The notes under the pieces were generated by a model. It saw nothing but the letters and a program-made list of their open reading frames with translations, had not been told where the DNA came from and ran no database searches. DNA of 5,292 nucleotides from an uncultured Eubacterium sp. (GTDB taxonomy: Bacteria; Bacillota; Clostridia; Oscillospirales; Acutalibacteraceae): contig CAJUDJ010000048.1 of the NCBI GenBank assembly GCA_910584985.1, positions 1-5,292 of the forward strand. Reading direction: 5' to 3'. Numbering within the stretch: position 1 is the first letter of the stretch; each line of letters starts with the position of its first letter. This document shows positions 1-5,292 of this stretch, in pieces. The translations under genes and the position numbers were made by a program.

Positions 1-3000
1 AATGCTTTATGCCTGTTAAATAATTCGTTTTGCTTGCATAGGTGAAATCCGTTGATGATTTCAGCGTATCGGACCTTGTGCCTGTGCCTGCATATTCACG
101 CTGTGATACCACTCGGTTTGCAAGGTCATACACAAATTTGGTGTTTGTGCCCGTGTAATAGTCCGTTATCTGCGCCGTGTTTCCATCGCTTCCGTAGGCA
201 TAGGTTACACGCTTATTGTTATCGCCGTTATAGCGTTTCTGCGTGATGCGGTCCATCTTATCATAGGTGAAATCATAATAATTTCCGTTTCCGTAGGTTT
301 GCTTGGACATCAGCCCCGCAGCGTTGTACTGAATGGACGAAAGCGTTTTCCAGTCTGTTCCGTTGCCCACTTTGTTTTCCGTGGTTCTGCCGAAATTATC
401 ATACAAAAAGCTGTAGCGTGTGCCGCCGTTTACATGAATTGAGGTCAGCCTGTCCTTTGCATAGGCATAGCTGTTTGTCATTCCCCCTGCCGTTACGGAG
501 GTTAAAGCATCATTATTGGCATTGTAGGTATAGCTTGTTGTATTGTTCAGCTCGTCTGTTACGCTTTGCAGCGTGCCCTTGTTTTCGTCATAGCTGTAGC
601 TTGTGGGTATGCCGCGCTGATTTTTGGATACAGACACAAAGTTTTTGCTTTCCGTATATTCCGTTTGCGTGATAATGCTGTTCGGGTCTGCCTTATCCAC
701 AGGGATGAAATACCACTTCTGCCATTCCTTGAGCGCCGTTTTTGTGCAGGTGTTCTGCTTTATCAGCGAGGAAGCGGAAATCGTCTGCGAATCGTAGTGC
801 CCGTCTAAGCATTTATCATAATTGGATGTGCCTGTGAAGATGCCGAAAGTGCCGTCCGTCTGCTTAACAGGCTTAAACTGCTGGGCTTTCGTTTCCGTAT
901 TGGCAGCGTATATCTGAAGATATGCCCCTGCCGTATTTGCATTGGCACGCACATCTATGCGCTTGCTCGGGAATTTTACCGAGGTGAAGAAAAACTGATC
1001 TGTTGTGCCGGGCACAAGATTGGCTGTCCACTGGAACAAATTGCTTCCCGAATAGCGCCGCACACGCAGGTCTACGCTGTTTTTATCTTCAGAACCGCTG
1101 TGTATGCCGAGGCCCGAATAGGCATTGATGATAAAGTAGCTTTTGCCGTCCTCAATTTTTGAGGCACGCGTTCGGGCATTCAGCGTGGCTTTTGTTACAT
1201 TTCCCTTATCGTCATAGGTGAAGCCGTATTCCTGCCCGTCTGTTGACATGGCAAAGGTAAGCTGCTTTTTATCGTTATAGGTATACAGATATTTACTGCC
1301 CGAAGGATTGAGCATTTTTGCCATCTGCCCGCCGTAATACGAAAAGGACGAATTGGTTTTGGCAAGGTCCACAACCGAGGTAACATTGCCCTTACTGTCG
1401 TAATCATAGGTCTGGCCGTACTGCTCTTTATAACAGAATGCACCTGTTAAGTGGGCATTATTTACATTATGGTCATACACAAGGGAAATGCCCAGATTGC
1501 CGTAATCCGCAGGCACAACAAAGGTGTCCGACAGGAACTGCCATTTGTCCTTAACATCGGGATTAAAATCCTTGGTGATTGCGCCGAGATATTTTCCGTC
1601 TTTATCATAATAGTTAAATTCAAGTCGGAACTTTGGCTTATATGCATCCTGATCCTTAGTGCTGTTAATCGGTGCTGAAAAAGCGCCTGCCCACATACCG
1701 AAGGTGAACACATCGCCCTTTTTGCCGCTTGCCGGAATGTACTGTTTCAGGATTTTCTGACTGTTATCCACAGAGCCTGTGAGTTTTCCGCATTTATCAA
1801 AGCCCGGAACACCCACTGCCTTTGCAACTGTGCTTTCCTCTGTGCTGAAGGTGCGCCATGTATTCATGCCGTATGAGAAATCGGAATTTTCCACAAGGTT
1901 GAAGCTGCTTGGCGAAGCGCTTCTTTCAAGCTGCACATCATCAATCCATACGGTGCCTGCCGAAGTAGCGCCGAGCCCCATCGTTATACGCAGCGTTCCG
2001 TTATCCGGCACGGTAAAGGTTACGCTTTTTCTTTCCCAGCCGTTTGTTTTTGTGGTTTTCTCAATTTTCTCGCTTGAAATATAAGCGCCGTTGCCCGGCT
2101 GGTGAAGCTCGGCAAATATCTGAACGCCCTCGCCTGCAATTTCAGCGCCGTTTGTGTTTACATAGGCAGAAAGCGTATAAGTGCCGCCCGGCATATTATC
2201 CAGCGACTGCACTGCATTTACACGCCCTGCATTTGAAGCGGGCTTGGACACCTTAAGGCTGTTTTTCGTCATATTCATTTTGCTGCTGTCCACTGCAATC
2301 ACTGCGCCGTTTGAATCGTTCACATAATTCCAATAGCCCTCCAGACCTCTTACAAAGCCGGGATTTTTCATATAGTTGGTTGTGCTTTTCAGCACGCGGG
2401 ATTCCGAAAGGAGCTTATTTGCTTTATTGCTTGTGCTGTTTCCCGCATTGAATTTAAACGACTGCGCGCTGCCGTCCATATTGGAAACAACGCCTGTTGT
2501 CTGCCCGAAATCATTGAACTGATAGGTGTAGCTTCTGTTTTGCTTATCGGTTACTATTGTTTCATTCTGTTTATAGGCAAAGGTATATTTTTCAAGCGTA
2601 TTACTGTCTGAAGAACCCCAGTCAATCCATTGAATACGCTTTTGTGCCGATGAATCATACCCTACTCTTATCCGCTTATTATCTATTTCATACACTTTAT
2701 GTATGATTCCTTCGCTGTGATAAGAAAAGGTAACTGCTTCGCCGTCTGCAAATGTAATTTTGCTTAAATTATTGCCGCTGTATGTTAAAGTTGTTTTTCT
2801 TCCTGACGGATCGGCAACGGATTCCACCCAATCAGGGTAATTTGCCATATATTTAAAATTATAGGCTCTTCCCGCTCCGTCAACAACCGCTTTTATTCTT
2901 CTTACGCCCGATACGGTTTCATACTGCACGGTTGCAGAAATGCCGGCCGCATTTGTTATTCTGGCAAGGCAGTAAGACCTGTCAAAATACATTTTATTAT

Positions 3001-4921
3001 TATCTTTATCGGTAATAATATAGTTTGCCGCAGGCTCAACCGAATCAGAGCCGACTGTTATTACCTTAAGGGAATAGCCGAGCCCATCCTCATCCTTGCC
3101 GTCCGTATCCGAATTATTGAAATAAAACCAATGCTTTGTTCCGTCTGCATCATTCAGATAATATTTATATCCGTTATTCCACAGCTCGCCGCTTTCCTTC
3201 TGCATAAAAATGTGATAATTCGTTTGCATATGGCTTCCGATTTTGGAATACTGAACCTCTTTGCTTCGGTTGGAATTATACACAAACGATAAATTCACAG
3301 GCATCAGATTTCCGCCTGCATCCTGCGTTACGGGCTGGGAATAAATAAGGTTTCCGTTATAATTATTCACGCTTGCCGTGCCGCCTCTGCCTGCCTGCAG
3401 ATTTGTATAAGTCCAGTAATCCTCATAGCCGGACATATTTCTGTAGGACACAAGAAGCACAGGGCGATTCTGCGGAAAGGTTGTGTAATCTATGGAATAA
3501 AACCATGCTTTTGCAGATGCTGTTTTATCCGTTGAAAGCGAAAGTCCGTAATTTGGGTATTCGCCCGAATACCAGCCGCGCACCATTTCCGTGATTTCAA
3601 ACTCACAAAATTCGCTTGTGCTGGTTTTTTCCGTAAGCACCTTATAATCTGAAATGCGGTTTTCACCGTAAGGCCCGTTATTCCAAGTTACTGTTTTTTC
3701 CTGCCAATCATTTACCAGCCGCTTCAGATTTACCGTTAAGCCAAGCTCGCATTTCATAAGGTCTATATTAAATCTTGCATCAACCACCTTATCGGCAATG
3801 CTCAATGCCGGAAGCACATTGAATTTAACATAGCTTTCTGTTTGCCCGTAGCCGTAAATATTGCCGACATACAGGCTGCCCATATCATCCGTTGTCGATG
3901 CTCTGTAGCATTTATTGGGATTCTGTTTTGATACAAAGGCAGACTGCACATCTTTCGGACTCTGTCTGGTTTTCAGAATCGGGTCAACCGTTACAGGATA
4001 TTCTCTGCTGCTGTCCTCAAGCCATTCGGCATCAAGCGTTGTTTTTATCGTAAAGGTATTATTTTTATTTTCAGAAACAGAAAGCACAATTCCGTCTGAA
4101 TATTCGCCATTTGCATCCGTCATAAACGGGGCTGAAACGGTATATATCGCCTTTCCGTCCTCAGTCTGAAGCTCGATTACCTTATCATTAATCTGCACAG
4201 GCACAAGGCCGTCTGCCTTATACACGGCTTCAAACGCATCGGGCGCTCTTCTGCTGTTTAATATGATATTTTCCTTAACACCGTCTGAGCTGATTATGTA
4301 TTCAAAGTCCGTGCTTTTAAACACATTTTCATATACCGCTTTTGAAACAGCATTTTTAAGCGTAAACGGATCTTCATCCTCTTGCGTTTCCACAATCTGT
4401 GCCGTGCTTATTCTTGCACCGTCATAATACCAGGAAAGCTTATATCCGTCCTTTTCTATTCTGACGAACTTTTTTCCGTTTGTTTTTTTGGAAAGCCTTA
4501 CCGAGTAATCTGCTGTGCGGTTTACAAGGTCTTTATCCTTTTCTGACTTTGCTGTTTCATTCTCATCGGCAGCATCCGCTTCTTCAAGTGTATTATCATA
4601 CTCTTTCCATTCTCCGTTTTCCTTAAAATGCACTGCCGAAGGATACTGAACCGCTTTGAAACTTCCGTCACTCATCCGAAAATGCTTTATATTTTCTTCT
4701 CTTCGCGCAGTGTCCTCTTCCAGTATAAACGCTTCATCAGTGGCTTCTGCTGTTTCATCCGTTTCGTTATGCAACACTTCACTTTCGGCAACGGTCAGTT
4801 CTTCGCCGTTCTGTGCAAATACGGTTATCGGGCTTAACAGCATGACTGCCGCCAGCAAAATGCTCAGCACTTTCATTGCCGTTACGTATCGACTGCTTGT
4901 TCTTTCTGTTCCTTTTCCCAT
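1..4921 (-). CDS. Secreted RHS/YD-repeat protein with DNRLRE, twin jelly-roll and ricin-type lectin domains (C-terminus beyond window)
   Basis: A single minus-strand frame of 1640 codons with no stop or frameshift runs off the left edge, so the C-terminus is missing. I see a signal peptide (1-36), an acidic linker, an N-terminal region with KHFRMSDGSF at 79-88 and YPVTVDP ending at 314, a DNRLRE domain (315-495), an RHS shell with DEDGLGY at 610-616, two jelly-roll modules (849-1000, 1005-1165), a short YD array, a ricin-type trefoil (1255-1410) and a second YD array. RHS/YD proteins of Gram-positive bacteria (WapA-like) are exported, fold into a beta shell and often carry a variable C-terminal toxin. 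No DPxGxxxG-type core end or toxin is seen here, so toxin function is inferred only. The extra modules suggest binding to cell-wall or host glycans. The start at 4921 is chosen because AGGAAAGGAAG lies just upstream. An in-frame ATG at codon 16 would also give a signal peptide but has no Shine-Dalgarno sequence. The gene has its own promoter after the tRNA terminator. Confidence 0.93.
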   Translation of the reverse strand, partial: MGKGTERTSSRYVTAMKVLSILLAAVMLLSPITVFAQNGEELTVAESEVLHNETDETAEATDEAFILEEDTARREENIKHFRMSDGSFKAVQYPSAVHFKENGEWKEYDNTLEEADAADENETAKSEKDKDLVNRTADYSVRLSKKTNGKKFVRIEKDGYKLSWYYDGARISTAQIVETQEDEDPFTLKNAVSKAVYENVFKSTDFEYIISSDGVKENIILNSRRAPDAFEAVYKADGLVPVQINDKVIELQTEDGKAIYTVSAPFMTDANGEYSDGIVLSVSENKNNTFTIKTTLDAEWLEDSSREYPVTVDPILKTRQSPKDVQSAFVSKQNPNKCYRASTTDDMGSLYVGNIYGYGQTESYVKFNVLPALSIADKVVDARFNIDLMKCELGLTVNLKRLVNDWQEKTVTWNNGPYGENRISDYKVLTEKTSTSEFCEFEITEMVRGWYSGEYPNYGLSLSTDKTASAKAWFYSIDYTTFPQNRPVLLVSYRNMSGYEDYWTYTNLQAGRGGTASVNNYNGNLIYSQPVTQDAGGNLMPVNLSFVYNSNRSKEVQYSKIGSHMQTNYHIFMQKESGELWNNGYKYYLNDADGTKHWFYFNNSDTDGKDEDGLGYSLKVITVGSDSVEPAANYIITDKDNNKMYFDRSYCLARITNAAGISATVQYETVSGVRRIKAVVDGAGRAYNFKYMANYPDWVESVADPSGRKTTLTYSGNNLSKITFADGEAVTFSYHSEGIIHKVYEIDNKRIRVGYDSSAQKRIQWIDWGSSDSNTLEKYTFAYKQNETIVTDKQNRSYTYQFNDFGQTTGVVSNMDGSAQSFKFNAGNSTSNKANKLLSESRVLKSTTNYMKNPGFVRGLEGYWNYVNDSNGAVIAVDSSKMNMTKNSLKVSKPASNAGRVNAVQSLDNMPGGTYTLSAYVNTNGAEIAGEGVQIFAELHQPGNGAYISSEKIEKTTKTNGWERKSVTFTVPDNGTLRITMGLGATSAGTVWIDDVQLERSASPSSFNLVENSDFSYGMNTWRTFSTEESTVAKAVGVPGFDKCGKLTGSVDNSQKILKQYIPASGKKGDVFTFGMWAGAFSAPINSTKDQDAYKPKFRLEFNYYDKDGKYLGAITKDFNPDVKDKWQFLSDTFVVPADYGNLGISLVYDHNVNNAHLTGAFCYKEQYGQTYDYDSKGNVTSVVDLAKTNSSFSYYGGQMAKMLNPSGSKYLYTYNDKKQLTFAMSTDGQEYGFTYDDKGNVTKATLNARTRASKIEDGKSYFIINAYSGLGIHSGSEDKNSVDLRVRRYSGSNLFQWTANLVPGTTDQFFFTSVKFPSKRIDVRANANTAGAYLQIYAANTETKAQQFKPVKQTDGTFGIFTGTSNYDKCLDGHYDSQTISASSLIKQNTCTKTALKEWQKWYFIPVDKADPNSIITQTEYTESKNFVSVSKNQRGIPTSYSYDENKGTLQSVTDELNNTTSYTYNANNDALTSVTAGGMTNSYAYAKDRLTSIHVNGGTRYSFLYDNFGRTTENKVGNGTDWKTLSSIQYNAAGLMSKQTYGNGNYYDFTYDKMDRITQKRYNGDNNKRVTYAYGSDGNTAQITDYYTGTNTKFVYDLANRVVSQREYAGTGTRSDTLKSSTDFTYASKTNYLTGIKH
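2..670 (-). repeat. Second YD-repeat array, residues about 1418 to window edge
   Basis: About nine tandem units are visible: YSYDENKGTLQSVTD (Tyr1444), YTYNANNDALTSVTAGG (Tyr1466), YAYAKDRLTSIHVNGG, FLYDNFGRTTENKVGNG, IQYNAAGLMSKQTYGNG, FTYDKMDRITQKRYNGD, YAYGSDGNTAQITDYYTG, FVYDLANRVVSQREYAG (Tyr1598) and FTYASKTNYLTGIKH at the edge. They fit the consensus xxYDxxGRLxxxxxxxG. The array clearly continues beyond the window. Confidence 0.9.
692..1159 (-). other. Ricin-type beta-trefoil lectin domain, residues about 1255-1410
   Basis: About 155 residues open with DGKSYFIINAYSGLGI and contain the three-fold pattern of RICIN/CBM13 domains. The three repeat ends are FQW (Trp1298), QQF (Phe1349) and QKW (Trp1403). 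The middle repeat has KRIDVRANANTAGAYLQIY and the third has DGTFGIF ... KCLDG. The first QxW is degraded to FQW. Family members bind galactose- or xylose-type sugars, but the ligand here is unknown. The domain sits between two YD arrays. Confidence 0.85.
1172..1408 (-). repeat. Short YD-repeat array, residues about 1172-1250
   Basis: At least three YD-type units are visible: YDYDSKGNVTSVVD (from Tyr1172), YLYTYNDKKQLTFAMSTDG and YGFTYDDKGNVTKAT. These units form strands of the RHS shell. The array lies between the jelly-roll pair and the ricin-type domain. The DNA itself is not recently duplicated; the repeats are visible only at protein level. Confidence 0.8.
1427..1909 (-). other. Jelly-roll carbohydrate-binding-like module 2, residues about 1005-1165
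   Basis: A second module follows the first directly, opening with LVENSDFSYGMNTWRTF (Asn1012), the same N-x-x-F-x-x-G-x-x-x-W pattern as module 1. A strand like DVFTFGMWAGAFS and a closing LGISLVYDHNVNNAHLTGAF follow. It lacks the WIDDVQLE ending of module 1, so the pair are diverged rather than a recent duplication. Function is inferred by family resemblance only. Confidence 0.6.
1922..2377 (-). other. Jelly-roll carbohydrate-binding-like module 1, residues about 849-1000
   Basis: The module starts at NYMKNPGFVRGLEGYWNY, with the N-P/S-D/G-F ... W opening seen in CBM4/9-like and galactose-binding-like domains. It runs through GGTYTLSAYVNT and RITMGLGATSAGTVWIDDVQL, the typical closing strand WIDDVQLE at about 992-999. 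The fold assignment rests on these patterns. Sugar binding is inferred from the family. Confidence 0.7.
2387..3409 (-). other. First RHS/YD shell segment, residues about 505-845
   Basis: The segment opens with a glycine-rich VNNYNGNLIYSQPVT stretch, the usual entry into the RHS barrel. It continues through FVYNSNR, an Asp-rich DTDGKDEDGLGYSL (about 605-618) and KMYFDR. Degenerate RHS repeats follow, such as RITNAAGISATVQYE (from 654), VVDGAGRAYNFKY, VADPSGRKTTLTY and YTYQFNDFGQTTGVVSNMDG. Repeats diverge strongly in sequence, as is normal for this family. The end is set by the first jelly-roll module. Confidence 0.8.
3437..3979 (-). other. DNRLRE (CBM96-like) domain, residues about 315-495
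   Basis: The region after YPVTVDP carries the family pattern: SYVKFNV, then TVTWNNGP at 410-417 (Trp413), then a GWYSGEYPNYGLSLS stretch (Trp450), ending in RPVLLVSYRN. This beta-sandwich domain is common just before the RHS shell in Firmicutes YD proteins and in some polysaccharide-active enzymes, where related modules bind sugars. The ligand cannot be read from the sequence. Boundaries are estimates. Confidence 0.8.
4814..4921 (-). other. Signal peptide of the RHS protein (residues 1-36)
   Basis: The N-terminus has a basic region (MGKGTERTSSRYVTAMK), a hydrophobic stretch (VLSILLAAVMLLSPITV) and a likely signal peptidase I site after VFA, before QNGEE. The n-region is rather long. Starting at Met16 would give a more compact 21-residue signal. 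Either start predicts Sec export. The mature protein begins with an acidic linker rich in Glu, Asp and Thr up to about residue 75. Confidence 0.85.
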
Positions 4922-4924
4922 TTA

Positions 4925-4935
4925 CTTCCTTTCCT
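4925..4935 (-). promoter_or_regulatory. Ribosome binding site of the RHS gene
   Basis: On the minus strand AGGAAAGGAAG lies three bases before the ATG at 4921, with its AAGGA core about five bases from it. It decides the start codon in favour of 4921 over the in-frame ATG at 4876, which has no purine-rich stretch upstream. Confidence 0.8.
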
Positions 4936-4967
4936 CATAAAAAAAATTAATTTTTGGATATAAAATA

Positions 4968-4996
4968 ATTATAGCTTTATTCACACTCCTAATCAA
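4968..4996 (-). promoter_or_regulatory. Sigma-A type promoter of the RHS gene
   Basis: On the minus strand TTGATT (4996-4991) is followed after exactly 17 bases by a perfect TATAAT (4973-4968). Transcription would begin near 4961 and give a leader of about 40 bases. The leader contains an A/T palindrome (AAAAATTAATTTTT, 4942-4955) and the ribosome binding site. No operator-like repeat is obvious. Confidence 0.7.
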
Positions 4997-5007
4997 CAAT
5001 TTTCCAT

Positions 5008-5035
5008 ATTTTAGGATAAAATGTTTTTGACACAA
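5008..5035 (-). promoter_or_regulatory. Possible second upstream promoter
   Basis: On the minus strand TTGTGT (5035-5030), a 16-base spacer and TAAAAT (5013-5008) make a weaker promoter-like pair in the same direction. The DNA is very AT-rich, so this may be chance. Confidence 0.25.
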
Positions 5036-5067
5036 AGTAACAAAAAAAGTAAAAGTGTTTAAATAAT

Positions 5068-5099
5068 CTGCAGAAATGCGGCAAAAAAGCTATTTGCAG
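5068..5099. repeat. Imperfect inverted repeat upstream of the RHS gene
   Basis: CTGCAGAAAT (5068-5077) and ATTTGCAG (5092-5099) are inverted copies apart from one bulged G, around a 14-base loop. It lies between the tRNA terminator and the RHS promoter. No function is recognised. It could be an operator, a stem in an RNA, or chance. Confidence 0.3.
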
Positions 5100-5101
5100 G
5101 C

Positions 5102-5131
5102 AAAAAAAAGAACTCACAAAAATGAGTTCTT
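5102..5131 (-). terminator. Rho-independent terminator of the tRNA operon
   Basis: On the minus strand AAGAACTCA and TGAGTTCTT form a perfect 9-bp stem around a 6-base loop (TTTTTG), followed by T residues to 5102. It begins a few bases after the CCA end of tRNA-Cys, so it closes the tRNA transcription unit and separates it from the RHS gene. Confidence 0.9.
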
Positions 5132-5137
5132 CTTAAT

Positions 5138-5211
5138 TGGAGGCACCACCCAGATTTGAACTGGGGATAAAGCTTTTGCAGAGCTCTGCCTTACCACTTG
5201 GCTATGGCGCC
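5138..5211 (-). tRNA. tRNA-Cys (anticodon GCA), CCA end encoded
   Basis: The full cloverleaf can be drawn. The acceptor stem is GGCGCCA with TGGTGCC (one G-U). The D arm is GCC-AAGTGGTAA-GGC. The anticodon stem GAGCT/AGCTT encloses the loop CTGCAAA with anticodon GCA at 5179-5177. The variable loop is four bases, and the T arm is CCCAG-TTCAAAT-CTGGG. The discriminator base is U73, the identity base for tRNA-Cys, followed by genomic CCA. It is the second gene of a tandem tRNA-Gly/tRNA-Cys operon. Confidence 0.97.
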
Positions 5212-5220
5212 TAATATAAG

Positions 5221-5243
5221 AGGCACTAAGTGGATTAGTGCCT
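5221..5243 (-). other. Intercistronic hairpin between tRNA-Gly and tRNA-Cys
   Basis: AGGCACTAA (5221-5229) and TTAGTGCCT (5235-5243) form a perfect 9-bp stem with a 5-base loop, extendable by a few A-U and G-U pairs toward the CCA of tRNA-Gly. On the minus strand it is followed by TCTTATATT rather than a clean T run, so it is a poor terminator. It may set processing or stability of the dicistronic precursor. Confidence 0.6.
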
Positions 5244-5245
5244 TT

Positions 5246-5292
5246 TGGAGCGGATTACGAGACTCGAACTCGCCACCTCCACCTTGGCAAGG
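5246..5292 (-). tRNA. tRNA-Gly (anticodon GCC), 5' part beyond window
   Basis: The anticodon loop TTGCCAA with anticodon GCC (5288-5286) is visible. So are the T arm GCGAG-TTCGAGT-CTCGT, the acceptor strand AATCCGC, discriminator U and encoded CCA (5248-5246). The 5' acceptor strand and D arm are cut by the window edge. It is transcribed ahead of tRNA-Cys on the same strand. Confidence 0.93.

Noticed and set aside
1195..1713. Two minus-strand open frames (1195-1443 and 1462-1713)
   Set aside because: They are out of frame with, and internal to, the RHS gene, whose own frame encodes recognisable YD repeats and the second jelly-roll module here.
52..2256. Several plus-strand open frames of about 64-101 codons
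   Set aside because: They lie wholly antisense to the continuous RHS reading frame, have no recognisable domains and use Cys/Leu/Arg-rich compositions typical of antisense frames.
3080..3130. Asp-rich DTDGKDEDG resembling a calcium-binding loop
   Set aside because: The DEDGLG stretch is a common feature of this part of clostridial RHS shells. There is no tandem repetition of the kind seen in dockerin or thrombospondin type 3 calcium sites.
1..4690. Identical 10-mer AATGCTTTAT at positions 1 and 4681
   Set aside because: Both encode an Ile-Lys-His peptide in the RHS frame and the match does not extend; a chance match, not an attachment site or direct repeat.
3373..4940. Further plus-strand open frames, including two overlapping ones near 4628-4940
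   Set aside because: They are antisense to the N-terminal part of the RHS gene. Their serine- and phenylalanine-rich sequence mirrors Glu/Lys-rich codons on the other strand.
4942..4955. A/T palindrome AAAAATTAATTTTT in the RHS leader
   Set aside because: Too AT-only to separate from background in this AT-rich leader; not called as an operator or terminator.

Overview
The window is the 5' part of one very large secreted RHS/YD-repeat protein gene on the minus strand, preceded on the same strand by a two-gene tRNA operon. AT-rich leader DNA, frequent ATA and AGA codons, a purine-rich Shine-Dalgarno sequence, and CCA-encoding tRNAs suggest a Gram-positive anaerobe of the class Clostridia, possibly a gut Oscillospiraceae or Lachnospiraceae member. 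That taxonomic placement is inference.

Layout, read in the direction of transcription from high to low coordinates. Positions 5292-5246 hold the 3' part of tRNA-Gly(GCC), cut by the window edge. Positions 5243-5221 hold a strong intercistronic hairpin. Positions 5211-5138 hold a complete tRNA-Cys(GCA), followed by a rho-independent terminator at 5131-5102. Positions 5101-4922 are an AT-rich leader with a good sigma-A type promoter (-35 at 4996-4991, 17-base spacer, -10 at 4973-4968) and a ribosome binding site at 4935-4925. From 4921 to the left edge, one uninterrupted frame of 1640 codons runs out of the window with no stop.

The protein, in order: signal peptide (1-36); acidic linker; an N-terminal region typical of clostridial RHS proteins, ending at a YPVTVDP motif (about 308-314); a DNRLRE (CBM96-like) domain (about 315-495); a first RHS/YD shell (about 505-845); two tandem jelly-roll, carbohydrate-binding-like modules (about 849-1000 and 1005-1165); a short YD array (about 1172-1250); a ricin-type beta-trefoil (about 1255-1410); and a second array of about nine YD repeats (about 1418 to the edge). 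The usual RHS core end and variable C-terminal tip, often a toxin followed by an immunity gene, would lie beyond position 1. They are not visible, so calling the protein a polymorphic toxin is only a hypothesis. Its four possible sugar-binding modules fit an equally plausible role as a surface or extracellular glycan-binding protein.

No convincing gene is on the plus strand. Open frames there, and the out-of-frame ones on the minus strand, are shadows of the large gene. No IS element, CRISPR array or riboswitch was recognised.
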